Below, one piece after another: positions 6,881 through 15,662 of a stretch of DNA of 44,070 bases. This DNA comes from Candidatus Korarchaeum sp. Its GTDB lineage: Archaea; Korarchaeota; Korarchaeia; Korarchaeales; Korarchaeaceae. The notes beneath the pieces were generated by a model. It searched no databases, was not told where the DNA came from, and saw nothing but the letters and a program-made list of their open reading frames with translations. Where the stretch lies: contig JAJHQZ010000008.1 of NCBI GenBank assembly GCA_020833055.1, positions 1 to 44,070 of the forward strand, given 5' to 3'. Position 1 is the first letter of the stretch; each line of letters starts with the position of its first letter. A program made the position numbers and the translations under genes.

Positions 6881-7542
6881 CCTCCCACCTCGAGCGGGCA
6901 TCCCATCTCAATAGATAACTTCAGTAGCTCCCTAGCTATCTTAAGCTTCTCCATCTTCCTCCTTATGTCCTTGCCGGCAGCTATATCGTACTCGCTCACA
7001 GAATCGAAGTCCATGCCAGCCAGCCTTATGGACTTAGCCCCGCAGATGCAAGCGAGGAAGACCGATCTATCGCCATCAGTGAAGCCCCCGAAGTTATGAA
7101 CCCTCTCTGTCGGCTCCACTTGCGTCGTCGCTACTAACTCCTCTACCCTGGGGACGAGCTCGAGGATCCTCCCGATATTGTCCCCATGGGCGTGGAGCAC
7201 TTTGATGGATCTCATCGATAGTATCTCAGGAGGCCCATCCAGATCGCTCACTATGACTTCAGGCTCCCTACCGAAGAGCCTCAAGTATCTGAGTGAAGCA
7301 GCATCAGCTGTTATGACTATGCCATCGAAATCGAACCCCCTATTCAAAGAGGGGCCATTCCCCACGACTAAAACATCCTCTCCCTTTATCAGATCTTCCA
7401 GCTCCTCTGAGAGGTCCTTCTTCCCTATCATGAGGGAATCCATGACTCTAGTAGCTCTCCTATCCTCCTCAACATCTAGCTTCAGCCTCTCAGCTATTTT
7501 GAAGTAGATCGGCATCCAGAAGCTTAAGTCTATCTCCCTCAC
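6871..7542 (-). CDS. mptE: 6-hydroxymethyl-7,8-dihydropterin pyrophosphokinase, MptE family
   Basis: MptE (DUF115 fold, unrelated to bacterial FolK) activates 6-hydroxymethyl-dihydropterin with ATP for condensation with an aminobenzoate. Characteristic blocks are VLVVGNGPSLNRG, VITADAASLRYL, PEVIVSDLDGPPE, VLHAHGDNIGRI and HNFGGFTDGDRSVFLA...AGMDFDS. Length (223 aa) is typical. It starts with GTG at 7542, 25 bp from a TATA element shared with the divergent dihydropteroate synthase gene. It makes the direct substrate for that divergent gene's product and is co-translated with the CofE-like ligase. Confidence 0.88.
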   Translation of the reverse strand: MREIDLSFWMPIYFKIAERLKLDVEEDRRATRVMDSLMIGKKDLSEELEDLIKGEDVLVVGNGPSLNRGFDFDGIVITADAASLRYLRLFGREPEVIVSDLDGPPEILSMRSIKVLHAHGDNIGRILELVPRVEELVATTQVEPTERVHNFGGFTDGDRSVFLACICGAKSIRLAGMDFDSVSEYDIAAGKDIRRKMEKLKIARELLKLSIEMGCPLEVGGWS

Positions 7543-7560
7543 GGGGGCTAATTGAATTCA

Positions 7561-7584
7561 CTTTAAATAAGCTTAGCTAAGCTT
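7561..7584. promoter_or_regulatory. Shared bidirectional TATA element with a 16-bp palindrome
   Basis: CTTTAAATAAG (7561-7571) lies 25 bp from the mptE GTG on one side and 27 bp from the dihydropteroate synthase ATG on the other, so one TATA-like element could serve both strands. Immediately next to it is AAGCTTAGCTAAGCTT (7569-7584), a perfect 16-bp palindrome placed between the TATA element and the start of the plus-strand gene. That is a good position for a repressor operator. Confidence 0.6.
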
Positions 7585-7592
7585 CGGGGGAT

Positions 7593-8810
7593 ATGTTGTT
7601 CCTCAGAGCAGATCTCTCAGGGGTCAAGATAGGGTTGGGTGAGCCGGTCAAAGTGATGGGTGCGATAAACCTGAGCCCAGAGTCCTTCTACAAGGGATCC
7701 GTAGCTAAAGATCCCGATGAGGCCCTGAGGAGAGCTGAGAGGATGGTGGAGGAGGGGGCTTCCATAATAGACGTAGGTGGTATGAGCACAGCCCCATACC
7801 TGGAGACTCGAGTCAGCCCTGAGGAGGAGAAGAGGAGAGTGATACCCGTCCTGAGGAAGTTGAAGGATTTGGGTGTCCCGATCTCTATAGATACTCAGAG
7901 GTATGAGGTAGCTTCAGCCGCTGTAGAGGCTGGAGCCACGATAATAAACGATGTCTCCGGCCTCTCAGATCCCAGGTTAGCGGAGCTCATAGCGTCTATG
8001 GACCTCTCCCTGATCCTAGGGGCTAGGGGGAGCGTTAAGGGCGAGGATCCTATTAGGGAGATCAGGGGGCTCCTGAGGGAAGCTCTTAGGAGGGCTATCG
8101 GGATAAGAGAGGATAAAATAGCTATAGATCCACTGATAGGTTTCTTCAGGGAGGGGAAGCCCTGGTACATCAGGGACTCTGAAGTCATAAGGAGGCTTAG
8201 GAGCCTCCTAATACTCGGTAGGCCTATCTGCATAGGAGTATCGAGGAAGTCATTCATAGGGAAGATTACGGGTGAGGAAGATCCTGAGAAGAGGCTTTTC
8301 GGGAGCCTCTCAGCTACAGCAATAGCTGTTTACAATGGAGCCAGTCTGATAAGGACTCACGATGTCAAGGAAACTGTCCAAGCTGTGAGAGTAGCTGAGT
8401 TCATCAGGAAGGAGGTAGATCAGGTGAGAGTAGGGGATGTGGAGGCCTATCAATTCAGTTTCGATCTGAGGGCTGAGGACATGGAGGACTTCTTCATCGA
8501 AATAGGCTCTCATCCTCAGGGAGCAAAAAGGATGTCTGAGAAAGCTGAGATGAGAATAATATACATGAGGGGAGTCAGGAACCCGGTGGCTTTAGTCGTG
8601 AAGCAGGAGATGCTGGCATCAGGAGGGGAGGCCGCACTGCCATCCAGCTCCATAGTTTTCGGGGAGGAGAGGGTGGATTTAGTCATAATAGGGAACTTGA
8701 AGCAACTCAAGAGGCTTATTGAGAAGATGGATCTGAACTCGAAGATAGGGGGGAGCCTCTCGAAAGACTTCGGAGATGTCAGGGATGCATTATCCAATTT
8801 AATGGGATGA
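7593..8810 (+). CDS. folP: Dihydropteroate synthase with archaeal C-terminal extension
   Basis: Residues 1-275 are the DHPS TIM barrel: INLSPESFYKGS, ASIIDVGGMSTAPYLETRVSPEEEKRRV, ISIDTQRYEVA, GATIINDVSGL, DPLIGF and IGVSRKSFIGK match the pterin- and pABA-binding motifs. It joins hydroxymethylpterin diphosphate (from the adjacent MptE) to an aminobenzoate. Residues 280-405 form a separate alpha/beta domain (PVALVVKQEMLASGGEAA, VDLVIIGNLKQLKRLIEKM) seen in some archaeal DHPS proteins; its job is unclear to me. The STAPY loop differs from the bacterial STRPG loop that contacts pABA, so the acceptor may be a modified aminobenzoate. Its 3' end overlaps the convergent mptA by 12 bp. Confidence 0.87.
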   Translation: MLFLRADLSGVKIGLGEPVKVMGAINLSPESFYKGSVAKDPDEALRRAERMVEEGASIIDVGGMSTAPYLETRVSPEEEKRRVIPVLRKLKDLGVPISIDTQRYEVASAAVEAGATIINDVSGLSDPRLAELIASMDLSLILGARGSVKGEDPIREIRGLLREALRRAIGIREDKIAIDPLIGFFREGKPWYIRDSEVIRRLRSLLILGRPICIGVSRKSFIGKITGEEDPEKRLFGSLSATAIAVYNGASLIRTHDVKETVQAVRVAEFIRKEVDQVRVGDVEAYQFSFDLRAEDMEDFFIEIGSHPQGAKRMSEKAEMRIIYMRGVRNPVALVVKQEMLASGGEAALPSSSIVFGEERVDLVIIGNLKQLKRLIEKMDLNSKIGGSLSKDFGDVRDALSNLMG

Positions 8811-9680
8811 TATCTCTTTCCTAATCTCATCCAACCTGAAGGACCTCTCAGCGTATATATCGTGCATGTGGACGCTCTCCATACTCCTGACGGCAGCTAG
8901 TATACGCGTGTCCTCAGGCAGGTGCCCGAACTCCTCCAGGAAGAGGTGTATCATCTCCCTCACTACGTCCTCAGCTAGCTTAGCGTTGCTCAGGGATCGG
9001 ATCACTAGGCCCCCTTCATCGGGCCTCTTCGTATAAGTCCTGAGCGGGGAGCTCATGGCCCTCTCTATTATGCTAGCTAACTTATCGGGATCCGGGTGCT
9101 CGGCCTTAGTGCTCACCTCCAATATACCCAAGCTCCTCTGAGTGTGAGTTGCAGCAATCTCCGAACTCTTGTAAGCCCTTATGAGTTCAGCAGTGCATGG
9201 GCAAGCTGTCATTCCAAGAATTTCAACTCTAATCTTATTTATGATTTCATCAGAAGCTATAGAGCTTATCTCAACTCTGTAATACTTCAGGGACTCACCG
9301 TCCTGGAGGGGGGCATCGAACCTTATGGAGACGCCGGAGGAATCAGCGTAATCTAACTTCTCCAAAAGAGAGATTGCAGCTTCCCTGCAGAGGCTGAAAG
9401 GATCTTTTGGGGGATTTGAGAGCTCATATATAGCTTCAACCTGCCTGCTCAGGTCGACGCCCCTCCTCCCCTCAGGTAAGCTCACCCAGACATCAGCTTC
9501 AGCGAGTAAGAGGAAGCCCTTGAACTCGACCGGGACTTTTAAACCGAAGCTCCCAACTCTATCTAGCTTTATCCTGTGGGAAGGGGCCTCAGAATGTATA
9601 TCCCTCGCCCTCTCGAGGAGTTCCTCAGGGAGCCTCATGGGGCTGGGGATTAGAGAGCCCAATAAAACTCTTTCTATCAT
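8799..9680 (-). CDS. mptA: GTP cyclohydrolase MptA / FolE2 family
   Basis: This COG1469 enzyme opens GTP as the first step of archaeal pterin synthesis (MptA gives a dihydroneopterin cyclic phosphate; FolE2 gives dihydroneopterin triphosphate). Diagnostic motifs are GRRGVDLSRQVEAIYE, the metal-binding Cys segment GMTACPC, and THTQRS. The ATG at 9680 gives 293 aa. The internal ATG at 9638 (MRLPEELLERA) has its own TATA-like GTTTTATT about 28 bp upstream and gives a more usual N-terminus, so it may be the true start. With MptE and DHPS it supplies three consecutive stages of pterin cofactor synthesis within 3 kb. Confidence 0.88.
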   Translation of the reverse strand: MIERVLLGSLIPSPMRLPEELLERARDIHSEAPSHRIKLDRVGSFGLKVPVEFKGFLLLAEADVWVSLPEGRRGVDLSRQVEAIYELSNPPKDPFSLCREAAISLLEKLDYADSSGVSIRFDAPLQDGESLKYYRVEISSIASDEIINKIRVEILGMTACPCTAELIRAYKSSEIAATHTQRSLGILEVSTKAEHPDPDKLASIIERAMSSPLRTYTKRPDEGGLVIRSLSNAKLAEDVVREMIHLFLEEFGHLPEDTRILAAVRSMESVHMHDIYAERSFRLDEIRKEISSH

Positions 9681-9724
9681 ATAGGGTGAGAAAAGAATTT
9701 TAGCTGGAGTATCGTGGAGCCCTT

Positions 9725-11188
9725 ATGAAGCTGAGCATCCTCAATCACGTCATAGGCCCTGTGATAAGGGGGCCCTCTAGCTCCCACACTGGGGCATCTT
9801 ACTTCATCGGGAAGTTAGCTAGGGCCCTGCTCTCAGATGACCTCTTAGAGGCTAGGATAATATTCGATGTTAAGGGCTCCTACGCTAGGGTCTATAGGCA
9901 GGAAGCCAGCGATCTAGCTTTCGTCGCAGGCTTATTGGGATTGGATTTAGCGGATGAGAGGTTCAAGAGGTCCATAGAGTTAGCTGAAGAGCTCGGGATT
10001 AGGGTAGAGTTCTCCCTATCCGACCTAGGTGAGGGGGCCCATCCGAATGAAGTGGTCATAGAGATGAGGGGCAGGGAGAGGGAGCTAGTGGCTAGGGCTA
10101 GGTCCATAGGAGGGGGGATGTTCGAGTTCCTCGAGCTTAACGGCAGCCCGGTCAAGTTGACTGGGGAGGAGTACATCTATCTGGTAGAGGGAAGAGAGCC
10201 TGAGGGAGCCTCTCATTCCTTCGAATCTGGGGGGAGGAGGATCTGGATAGTCAAGAGCGCAGAGCCCCTCCCCATAGAGAGCGAGAGAGTTATAGAACCT
10301 GTATTCCTGCCAATGAAAGGTGAGGAGATATTTTCAAGCGGATCTGAGGTAGAGAGGTTCTGCGAGAGGGAGGGTATCAGCTTAGGGGAAGCGGGATTAC
10401 GCTATGAAGCAGAGCTCCTCGGGATGAGCGAGGGGGATGTGCTCAGGATGATGATCGAGAGGTACAGGATAATGAAGAGAGCGATAGAGGAGGGGCTGAG
10501 GGGTGAACTGAGCTTGAAGGTGCTGAAGCCCTCAGCTAGCACTATCTTGAGGAAGCTCGAGAGGGGTGAGCTAGCTGTAGGAGGTCCTCATACTAAAGCT
10601 GCAGCTCTATCGATGGCCGTAATGCACGCTTGCAATTCCAACGCTTTAGTAGTAGCTGCCCCAACTGGAGGGGCTTCTGGCACAATCCCAGGAGTATCAG
10701 TGACTCTAGAGGAGGAATTCGGCCTATCGGAGGAGGAGATAGCTAGATCTCTCTTTGCAGCTGGTGTTGCAGGTCTAATAATCGGGAAGAGAGCTACCTT
10801 TGCTGCGGAGGAAGCTGGGTGCCAGGTGGAGATAGGGGCAGCGGGTGCAATGGCATCGGCTATGGTAGTAGAGGCTTTCAATGGATCCTGCAGACAAGCT
10901 CTCGATGCCGCGGCTATCTCCCTTCAGAATATAGTCGGAATGGTCTGCGATCCAGTGGGAGGATTCTTAGAAGTGCCTTGTCATACTAGGAACGCTATAG
11001 CAGCTTCCTCAGCATTCGTCAATGCCGATCTGATAATAGGGGGATATGAGAACCCCATACCCTTCGATGAGACAGTCGATGCCATCTACTCAGTCGGGAA
11101 GATGATGGCGTGGGAGCTGAGATGCACAGCAATGGGGGGATTGGCTATCTGCCCATCCGCGATGAAATTCAAGCCTAAGATGGGCTGA
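9725..11188 (+). CDS. sdaA: L-serine dehydratase, single-chain iron-sulfur type
   Basis: This 487-aa protein deaminates L-serine to pyruvate with a [4Fe-4S] cluster. The N-terminal beta-domain has GPSSSHTG (residues 15-22) followed by an ACT-like regulatory region. The C-terminal alpha-domain has GGPHTKAAALSMAVMHACNSN, APTGGASGTIPG, EEAGCQVEIGAAGAMASA and MVCDPVGGFLEVPCHTRNA, which carry the cluster cysteines. Beta and alpha domains are fused as in SdaA/SdaB. A TATA-like GAATTTTAG lies about 26 bp before the ATG. The final C-terminal domain keeps AICPSAMKFKPKMG. A GGGC...GCCC hairpin follows the stop at about 11193. Confidence 0.92.
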   Translation: MKLSILNHVIGPVIRGPSSSHTGASYFIGKLARALLSDDLLEARIIFDVKGSYARVYRQEASDLAFVAGLLGLDLADERFKRSIELAEELGIRVEFSLSDLGEGAHPNEVVIEMRGRERELVARARSIGGGMFEFLELNGSPVKLTGEEYIYLVEGREPEGASHSFESGGRRIWIVKSAEPLPIESERVIEPVFLPMKGEEIFSSGSEVERFCEREGISLGEAGLRYEAELLGMSEGDVLRMMIERYRIMKRAIEEGLRGELSLKVLKPSASTILRKLERGELAVGGPHTKAAALSMAVMHACNSNALVVAAPTGGASGTIPGVSVTLEEEFGLSEEEIARSLFAAGVAGLIIGKRATFAAEEAGCQVEIGAAGAMASAMVVEAFNGSCRQALDAAAISLQNIVGMVCDPVGGFLEVPCHTRNAIAASSAFVNADLIIGGYENPIPFDETVDAIYSVGKMMAWELRCTAMGGLAICPSAMKFKPKMG

Positions 11189-11306
11189 TGATGGGCAAAG
11201 AAGCCCCGGATAGTCTAATTAGTTTATTGATAATTTCTAATTTTTCGTAAAATTTATTTCAAGAAGCTCGGCCCTCTTCATGCTAAAAGTTTAAAAGATA
11301 AAGCGA

Positions 11307-12362
11307 GTGATAGCTGATACTCAGACTAGGCAGGATGTAGGAGTGACTGAACTCAGGAGGCTCGATCAAGAGGGCGTGGTCGCGATCTTGGGGGCTTACA
11401 ACTCAGCAGTGACTTATCCTACAGCAGGCGAGGCCGAGAAGATAGGCCTACCTTACGTCGTGCCAGAGGCAGTTGCCGATAGGATAACGGCTCAAGGATG
11501 GAAATATGTCTTCAGGACATGCGCAAATGCCAGCAAATATGCTTACGATACCCTCTGGGCTCTATCCGATATGGCGAAGGCCAAGGGTGTCGAGATAAAG
11601 ACAGTAGCTTATATATACGAGAACTCCGACTTCGGAGTATTCACAGTCAATGGTCTCAAGAAGTTCCTCAACAAATTCTTCCCGGATGCTAAGGTCGTGT
11701 ATGAAGAGAGCTACCCAGCTGAGCAGGTAACTAGTATGGATGATATGGTCGCGAAACTCAAGGCCGCGAATCCGGATGTCTTATTTCACGTAGCTTACCT
11801 CAAGGATGCTGTGCTCTTCGTTCAGACGATGAAAAAGCTGGGATGGTATCCCAAAGCTTACATAGGGGCTGGAGCAGGAGGGCAGACGAGGGTGGAGTTC
11901 ATAGATCAGCTCAAGGGGGATGCCAATTACGTCTTCACTCAAACTGAATGGCAACCCGACTTCCTGATATCGAAGAGATTGGCTAAATGGGCTTGGATAG
12001 ACGAAGATTTCAAGAAGATATATGGGAGGAGCATGGTGGGAAGTTCGGGCCTCAACTACGTCGGTACTTATGTGCTAGCTGTCGCTATACAGAAGGCTCT
12101 GGACTCGGGAGCTGATCCGAATGATCTCGTAAACTTCAGGAAAGCTATAAGGGATGCTCTGGAGAGCCTGAAGATACCAGCTGGTGAGCTGCCCCTGATG
12201 CCGTGGGGAGTCGATTTCACAAGAGCTCCGAATCACCAGAACCCAGAGGCTGCTGTTGCGATGGCCCAGATATTGGAAGGGAAGTTCAGAGTAGTCTGGC
12301 CATTGGAGTTCGCACCCGTTGAACCCGTACTCCCAGCTCCAGGTTGGGGATCTAGATCCTAA
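11307..12362 (+). pseudogene. livK: Branched-chain amino-acid-type ABC substrate-binding protein, N-terminus missing
   Basis: The frame begins inside the first lobe of a Peripla_BP_6 / LivK fold: IADTQTRQDVGVTELRRLDQEGVVAILGAYNS normally lies about 90 residues into such proteins. The rest is intact (KYVFRTCANAS, VAYIYENSDFGVF, NPDVLFHVAYLKDA). No signal peptide or first strand exists upstream; 11189-11306 is AT-rich non-coding sequence with a TATA-like TTTAAAAG. A deletion has apparently joined the promoter region to the middle of the gene, so the product could not be exported. The four permease and ATPase genes follow in order, two of them also damaged. Confidence 0.75.
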
Positions 12363-12393
12363 ACTTCCTTTTTTTATAAAGGGGGGAGCGGTT

Positions 12394-13284
12394 TTGATAG
12401 AGTGGAGCGCTTACAGTCAACTCATAATATCATAGCTATCCTAGGTGGAGTTTACGCTCTCACAGCTCTGGGCCTCTCCCTGATATGGGGAGTTATGAGG
12501 GCCGTTAACTGGGCCCATGGGGACTTGCTCATGCTTGGAATGTATACAGCATACTGGATGGTCCTACTGCTCGGGATGGACCCATTGATAGCTGCAATAG
12601 TTGCCTTCTGCCTCCTAGGCGCCCTGGGCGGGATTATACATCTGATAGCGATAGAGCCCGTGATAGAGAAACCTGGGGGGCACGAGGCGACCCTACTATC
12701 TACTCTGGGGATCTCTGTGGCGATAGAGAGCATAGCCCTCATACTCTGGTCTCCGAGCCCCAGATCTTATGATAATATCTACAAAGGGATTTATCTGGAG
12801 ATCCTCAGGATAAGAACGAGCCTTGCTGAGGCCATCGCTTTCTCTCTATCATTAATAGCGATTTTCCTGGTAGATCAGTTTATGAAGAGATCTAGGTTGG
12901 GGAAAGCGATAAGAGCTGTGTCTCAAAATCCGATCGGAGCGAGAGTAGTCGGCATAAATGTATCTAGGATAAGGCTTTTCACCTTCTCACTCGGGGTGGC
13001 GCTCGCTGGAGTAGCTGGCGTGCTAGTATCAACATTGCTATCCTAATATAAGGCCCCTCGCGGGTTACGTCTGGGACATAGCTTCTTACGTCGTGGTCAT
13101 ATTCGCGGGCCTCGGATCGATATACGGTGTGATATTCTCGGGTCTCATAATAGGTGTCCTGGAAGGGATCGGCACGGTAATGTTCACGAACGCCTTCAGG
13201 CATATCCTAGTTTACTCAGTATTCCTAGTAGTACTCCTCCTTAAGCCGGAGGGGCTATTCGGGAGAGCGCTCAGGAGGGTCTGA
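12394..13284 (+). pseudogene. livH: LivH-type permease broken by two frameshifts
   Basis: A GGGGGGAG ribosome site precedes a TTG at 12394 that begins MIEWSAYSQLIIS, a typical LivH N-terminus. The frame then closes at TAG and continues one frame over as IAILGGVYALTALGLSLIWGVMRAVNWAHGD, so there is an indel near 12432. A second indel lies at about 13044: ...LVSTLLS meets TAA, while IRPLAGYVWDIASYVVVIFAGLGSIYG continues in another frame if one T is removed. The remaining sequence to 13284 is a normal LivH C-terminus (LLLKPEGLFG). About eight membrane segments are present once the frames are joined. Confidence 0.8.
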
Positions 13285-13285
13285 T

Positions 13286-14239
13286 ATGAGGAGATATCTG
13301 ATGATAGCTTTTCTTCTCCTCGCTCTGATAGTCCCTCTCTTCTTGGATGAGTTCTCGCTCACTGTCTTAGTTCAGATGCTCATGTGGGCTTACCTCGCTA
13401 TGGCCTGGGATGTTATAGGCGGCTATGGAGGTCAGTTCTCCCTGGGACATGCGGCTTTCCTGGGATTGGGGGCATATACTTCTACACTCCTCCTGGAGAA
13501 CTTCGGTTTAATTCCCTGGGTAGGGATCTGGATCGCGGGAATAATCGCTGGAGCAGCTGGTGCTCTCGTGGGCTTCGCTTCCCTCAGGTTAAGGGGGCCC
13601 TTCTTCGCTCTGGGCACGATAGCATTCGCTGAGTTGACGCAGCTGCTTCTCACTTACCTGAAGGATATAACCGGGGGGCCTCTGGGCATCATGATCAATA
13701 AGGTGGGATTCGAGTACATGGTGTTCGATAAGCAGATCTACTATTACTACTTGATGCTAGCTTTCTCTATCTTCGGGATCCTATTCCTCAAGCACTTCGA
13801 GAGATCTAAATTTGGAGTAGCTCTAATAGCTCTGAGGGAGGGTGAGGATGCTGCTGAAGCAGTGGGGATCGATGTCTATAGAGCCAAGGTACTAGGAGCT
13901 ACGATAAGCGCTTTCCTCACCGGGATAGGTGGGACTCTGTACGCCCAATGGATACATTACATAAGGCCCGATACTCTAGTCAGATTGGATTTCTCGACAC
14001 AGATAGCGGCGATAGATGTCGTAGGAGGGGCTGGGAGCCCCTACGGTGGCATAATAGGTGCTTTAATACTAGTACCCGTCTCCCTTTACTTAAATGCCCT
14101 CTTCGGCGGTATGATAGCGGGTCTGAGCGTCCTCCTCTACGGTGTAGTCCTGCTGATAGTAGTAGTACTCATGCCAGGTGGCATATACGGGTTCCTGAGG
14201 AGGTTCCTGGCGAGGAGGGGGGATCATGCTCGAGGTTAG
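13286..14239 (+). CDS. livM: LivM-type branched-chain amino-acid ABC permease
   Basis: The frame is intact, 317 aa, with about ten hydrophobic segments and the LivM hallmarks AWDVIGGYGGQFSLGHAAFLGLGAYTS near the N-terminus, LRLRGPFFALGTIAFAEL, and the EAA-type loop LIALREGEDAAEAVGID contacting the ATPases. It starts 1 bp after the livH stop and overlaps livG by 14 bp, so it belongs to the same operon. Its partners LivK, LivH and LivF are damaged, so the complex is unlikely to work unless it borrows subunits from the second Liv system at 32446-37308. Confidence 0.9.
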   Translation: MRRYLMIAFLLLALIVPLFLDEFSLTVLVQMLMWAYLAMAWDVIGGYGGQFSLGHAAFLGLGAYTSTLLLENFGLIPWVGIWIAGIIAGAAGALVGFASLRLRGPFFALGTIAFAELTQLLLTYLKDITGGPLGIMINKVGFEYMVFDKQIYYYYLMLAFSIFGILFLKHFERSKFGVALIALREGEDAAEAVGIDVYRAKVLGATISAFLTGIGGTLYAQWIHYIRPDTLVRLDFSTQIAAIDVVGGAGSPYGGIIGALILVPVSLYLNALFGGMIAGLSVLLYGVVLLIVVVLMPGGIYGFLRRFLARRGDHARG

Positions 14240-14948
14240 GGATGTAACGAAGAGATTCGGTGGATTGGTCGCTCTCAATAATGTCTCCCTAAGAGTCAGT
14301 AAGGGGGAGTTGCTCGGCTTGATCGGGCCCAACGGATCAGGGAAGACGACGCTCTTCAACGTGATAACAGGTTTCTACAAGCCGGATAGCGGCAGAGTGA
14401 TCTTCAAGGGGGTAGATATAACTGGGATGAGACCCCATGAGATCACTAGGCTGGGCATAGGGAGGACCTTCCAGATCCCGAAACCTTTTGGGAGGATGAC
14501 GGTACTTGAGAATGTGATGACCGCGGCTTTTTACGGTGGGAACGCTTCAGGCTCGGAAGCTAGGGAGATAGCGGAGAGGTGGATAGAATACGTAAAATTG
14601 AGGGAGAAGGCCCATCAGGAGGCCAGAACTCTCAATATAGTTGAGAGGAAGCTAATGGAGCTTGCAAGGGCTCTCTCAACGAATCCAGAGCTTCTACTTC
14701 TGGATGAACCCGTGGCGGGCCTCAATCCCTCGGAGACAATGGAGTTGACGAATTTAGTCAGGAGGCTCGTCGATGAATTCGGGATAACAGTCGTCATGGT
14801 AGAGCATGTCATGAGAGCTGTGATGACGATCTCTGACAGGATCTTCGTCCTCCACAGGGGGATGAAGCTCGCCGAGGGGACTCCTGAGGAGATATCTAGG
14901 GATCCGAAAGTCATAGAGGCTTACTTAGGGGAGCAGGTGAGATTATGA
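14226..14948 (+). CDS. livG: LivG-type ABC transporter ATPase
   Basis: The frame is intact, 240 aa. Walker A is GPNGSGKTTL (residues 37-46) and Walker B is ELLLLDEPVAGLNP, with H-loop VVMVEHVM. The LivG-specific insertion IGRTFQIPKPFGRMTVLENV is present. The signature region reads LNIVERKLMELARAL, a form common in LivG where the LSGGQ motif is relaxed. It hydrolyses ATP together with LivF at the membrane. It overlaps livM by 14 bp and livF by 4 bp (ATGA-type coupling). Confidence 0.9.
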   Translation: MLEVRDVTKRFGGLVALNNVSLRVSKGELLGLIGPNGSGKTTLFNVITGFYKPDSGRVIFKGVDITGMRPHEITRLGIGRTFQIPKPFGRMTVLENVMTAAFYGGNASGSEAREIAERWIEYVKLREKAHQEARTLNIVERKLMELARALSTNPELLLLDEPVAGLNPSETMELTNLVRRLVDEFGITVVMVEHVMRAVMTISDRIFVLHRGMKLAEGTPEEISRDPKVIEAYLGEQVRL

Positions 14949-15651
14949 TGCTGGAGTTGAGGGATCTGGATGCGGGCTACGGTGACCTCCAAGTCCTGTG
15001 GGGCGTGAGCCTCGATGTTGAGAGCGGGGAGATCGTGAGCCTCCTGGGGAGCAACGGGGCTGGTAAGACGACTCTCCTCAGGGCTATCTCTGGGCTCATA
15101 AGACCGTTTAAGGGTAAGATCTCATTCAAGGGGGAGGATATAACCCAGCTCCCGAGCCACAAGAGGGTCGAATTAGGTCTCTCTCTAGTTCCCGAGGGCA
15201 GGCAGCTCTTCCCGATGATGACTGTGATGGAGAACTTGGAGATGGGGGCTTACACCCCTAGGGCCAAGGAGAGGATGAGCGATAGCTTGGAGTGGGTATT
15301 CACGCTCTTCCCCGTCTTGAAGGAGAGGAAGGATCAGCTGGCCGGTACTATGAGCGGTGGGGAGCAGCAGATGCTCGCTATAGCCAGAGCCCTCATGAGC
15401 AGGCCGGAGCTCCTACGTTGGACGAGCCCTCGATGGGTCTAGCGCCGAAGTTAGTCGTGGAGATATTCAGGACTCTGGAGAGGATGAGGGATGAGGGAGT
15501 CACCATACTCCTAGCTGAGCAGAACGCTAGAGCTGCTCTCGAGATATCTGAGAAGGCTTACATAATTGAGACGGGGAGGATCGTGCTGCAAGGACCATCC
15601 AAGGAATTGATCCAGATGGATGAAGTCAGGAGGGCTTATCTAGGGATATAA
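14945..15651 (+). pseudogene. livF: LivF-type ABC ATPase with a frameshift before Walker B
   Basis: Residues 1-155 include Walker A (GSNGAGKTTLL) and the signature MSGGEQQML, then the frame derails at about 15417: RPELL is followed by RWTSPRWV and a stop at 15442. One base short of LLLLDEP, the next frame supplies TLDEPSMGLAPKLV, the H-loop ILLAEQNARAAL and a normal C-terminus ending at 15651. A single missing base in the CTA-C-G-TTG stretch explains it. As written, the protein lacks Walker B and cannot hydrolyse ATP. Confidence 0.8.
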
Positions 15652-15662
15652 TTATTCATTTT

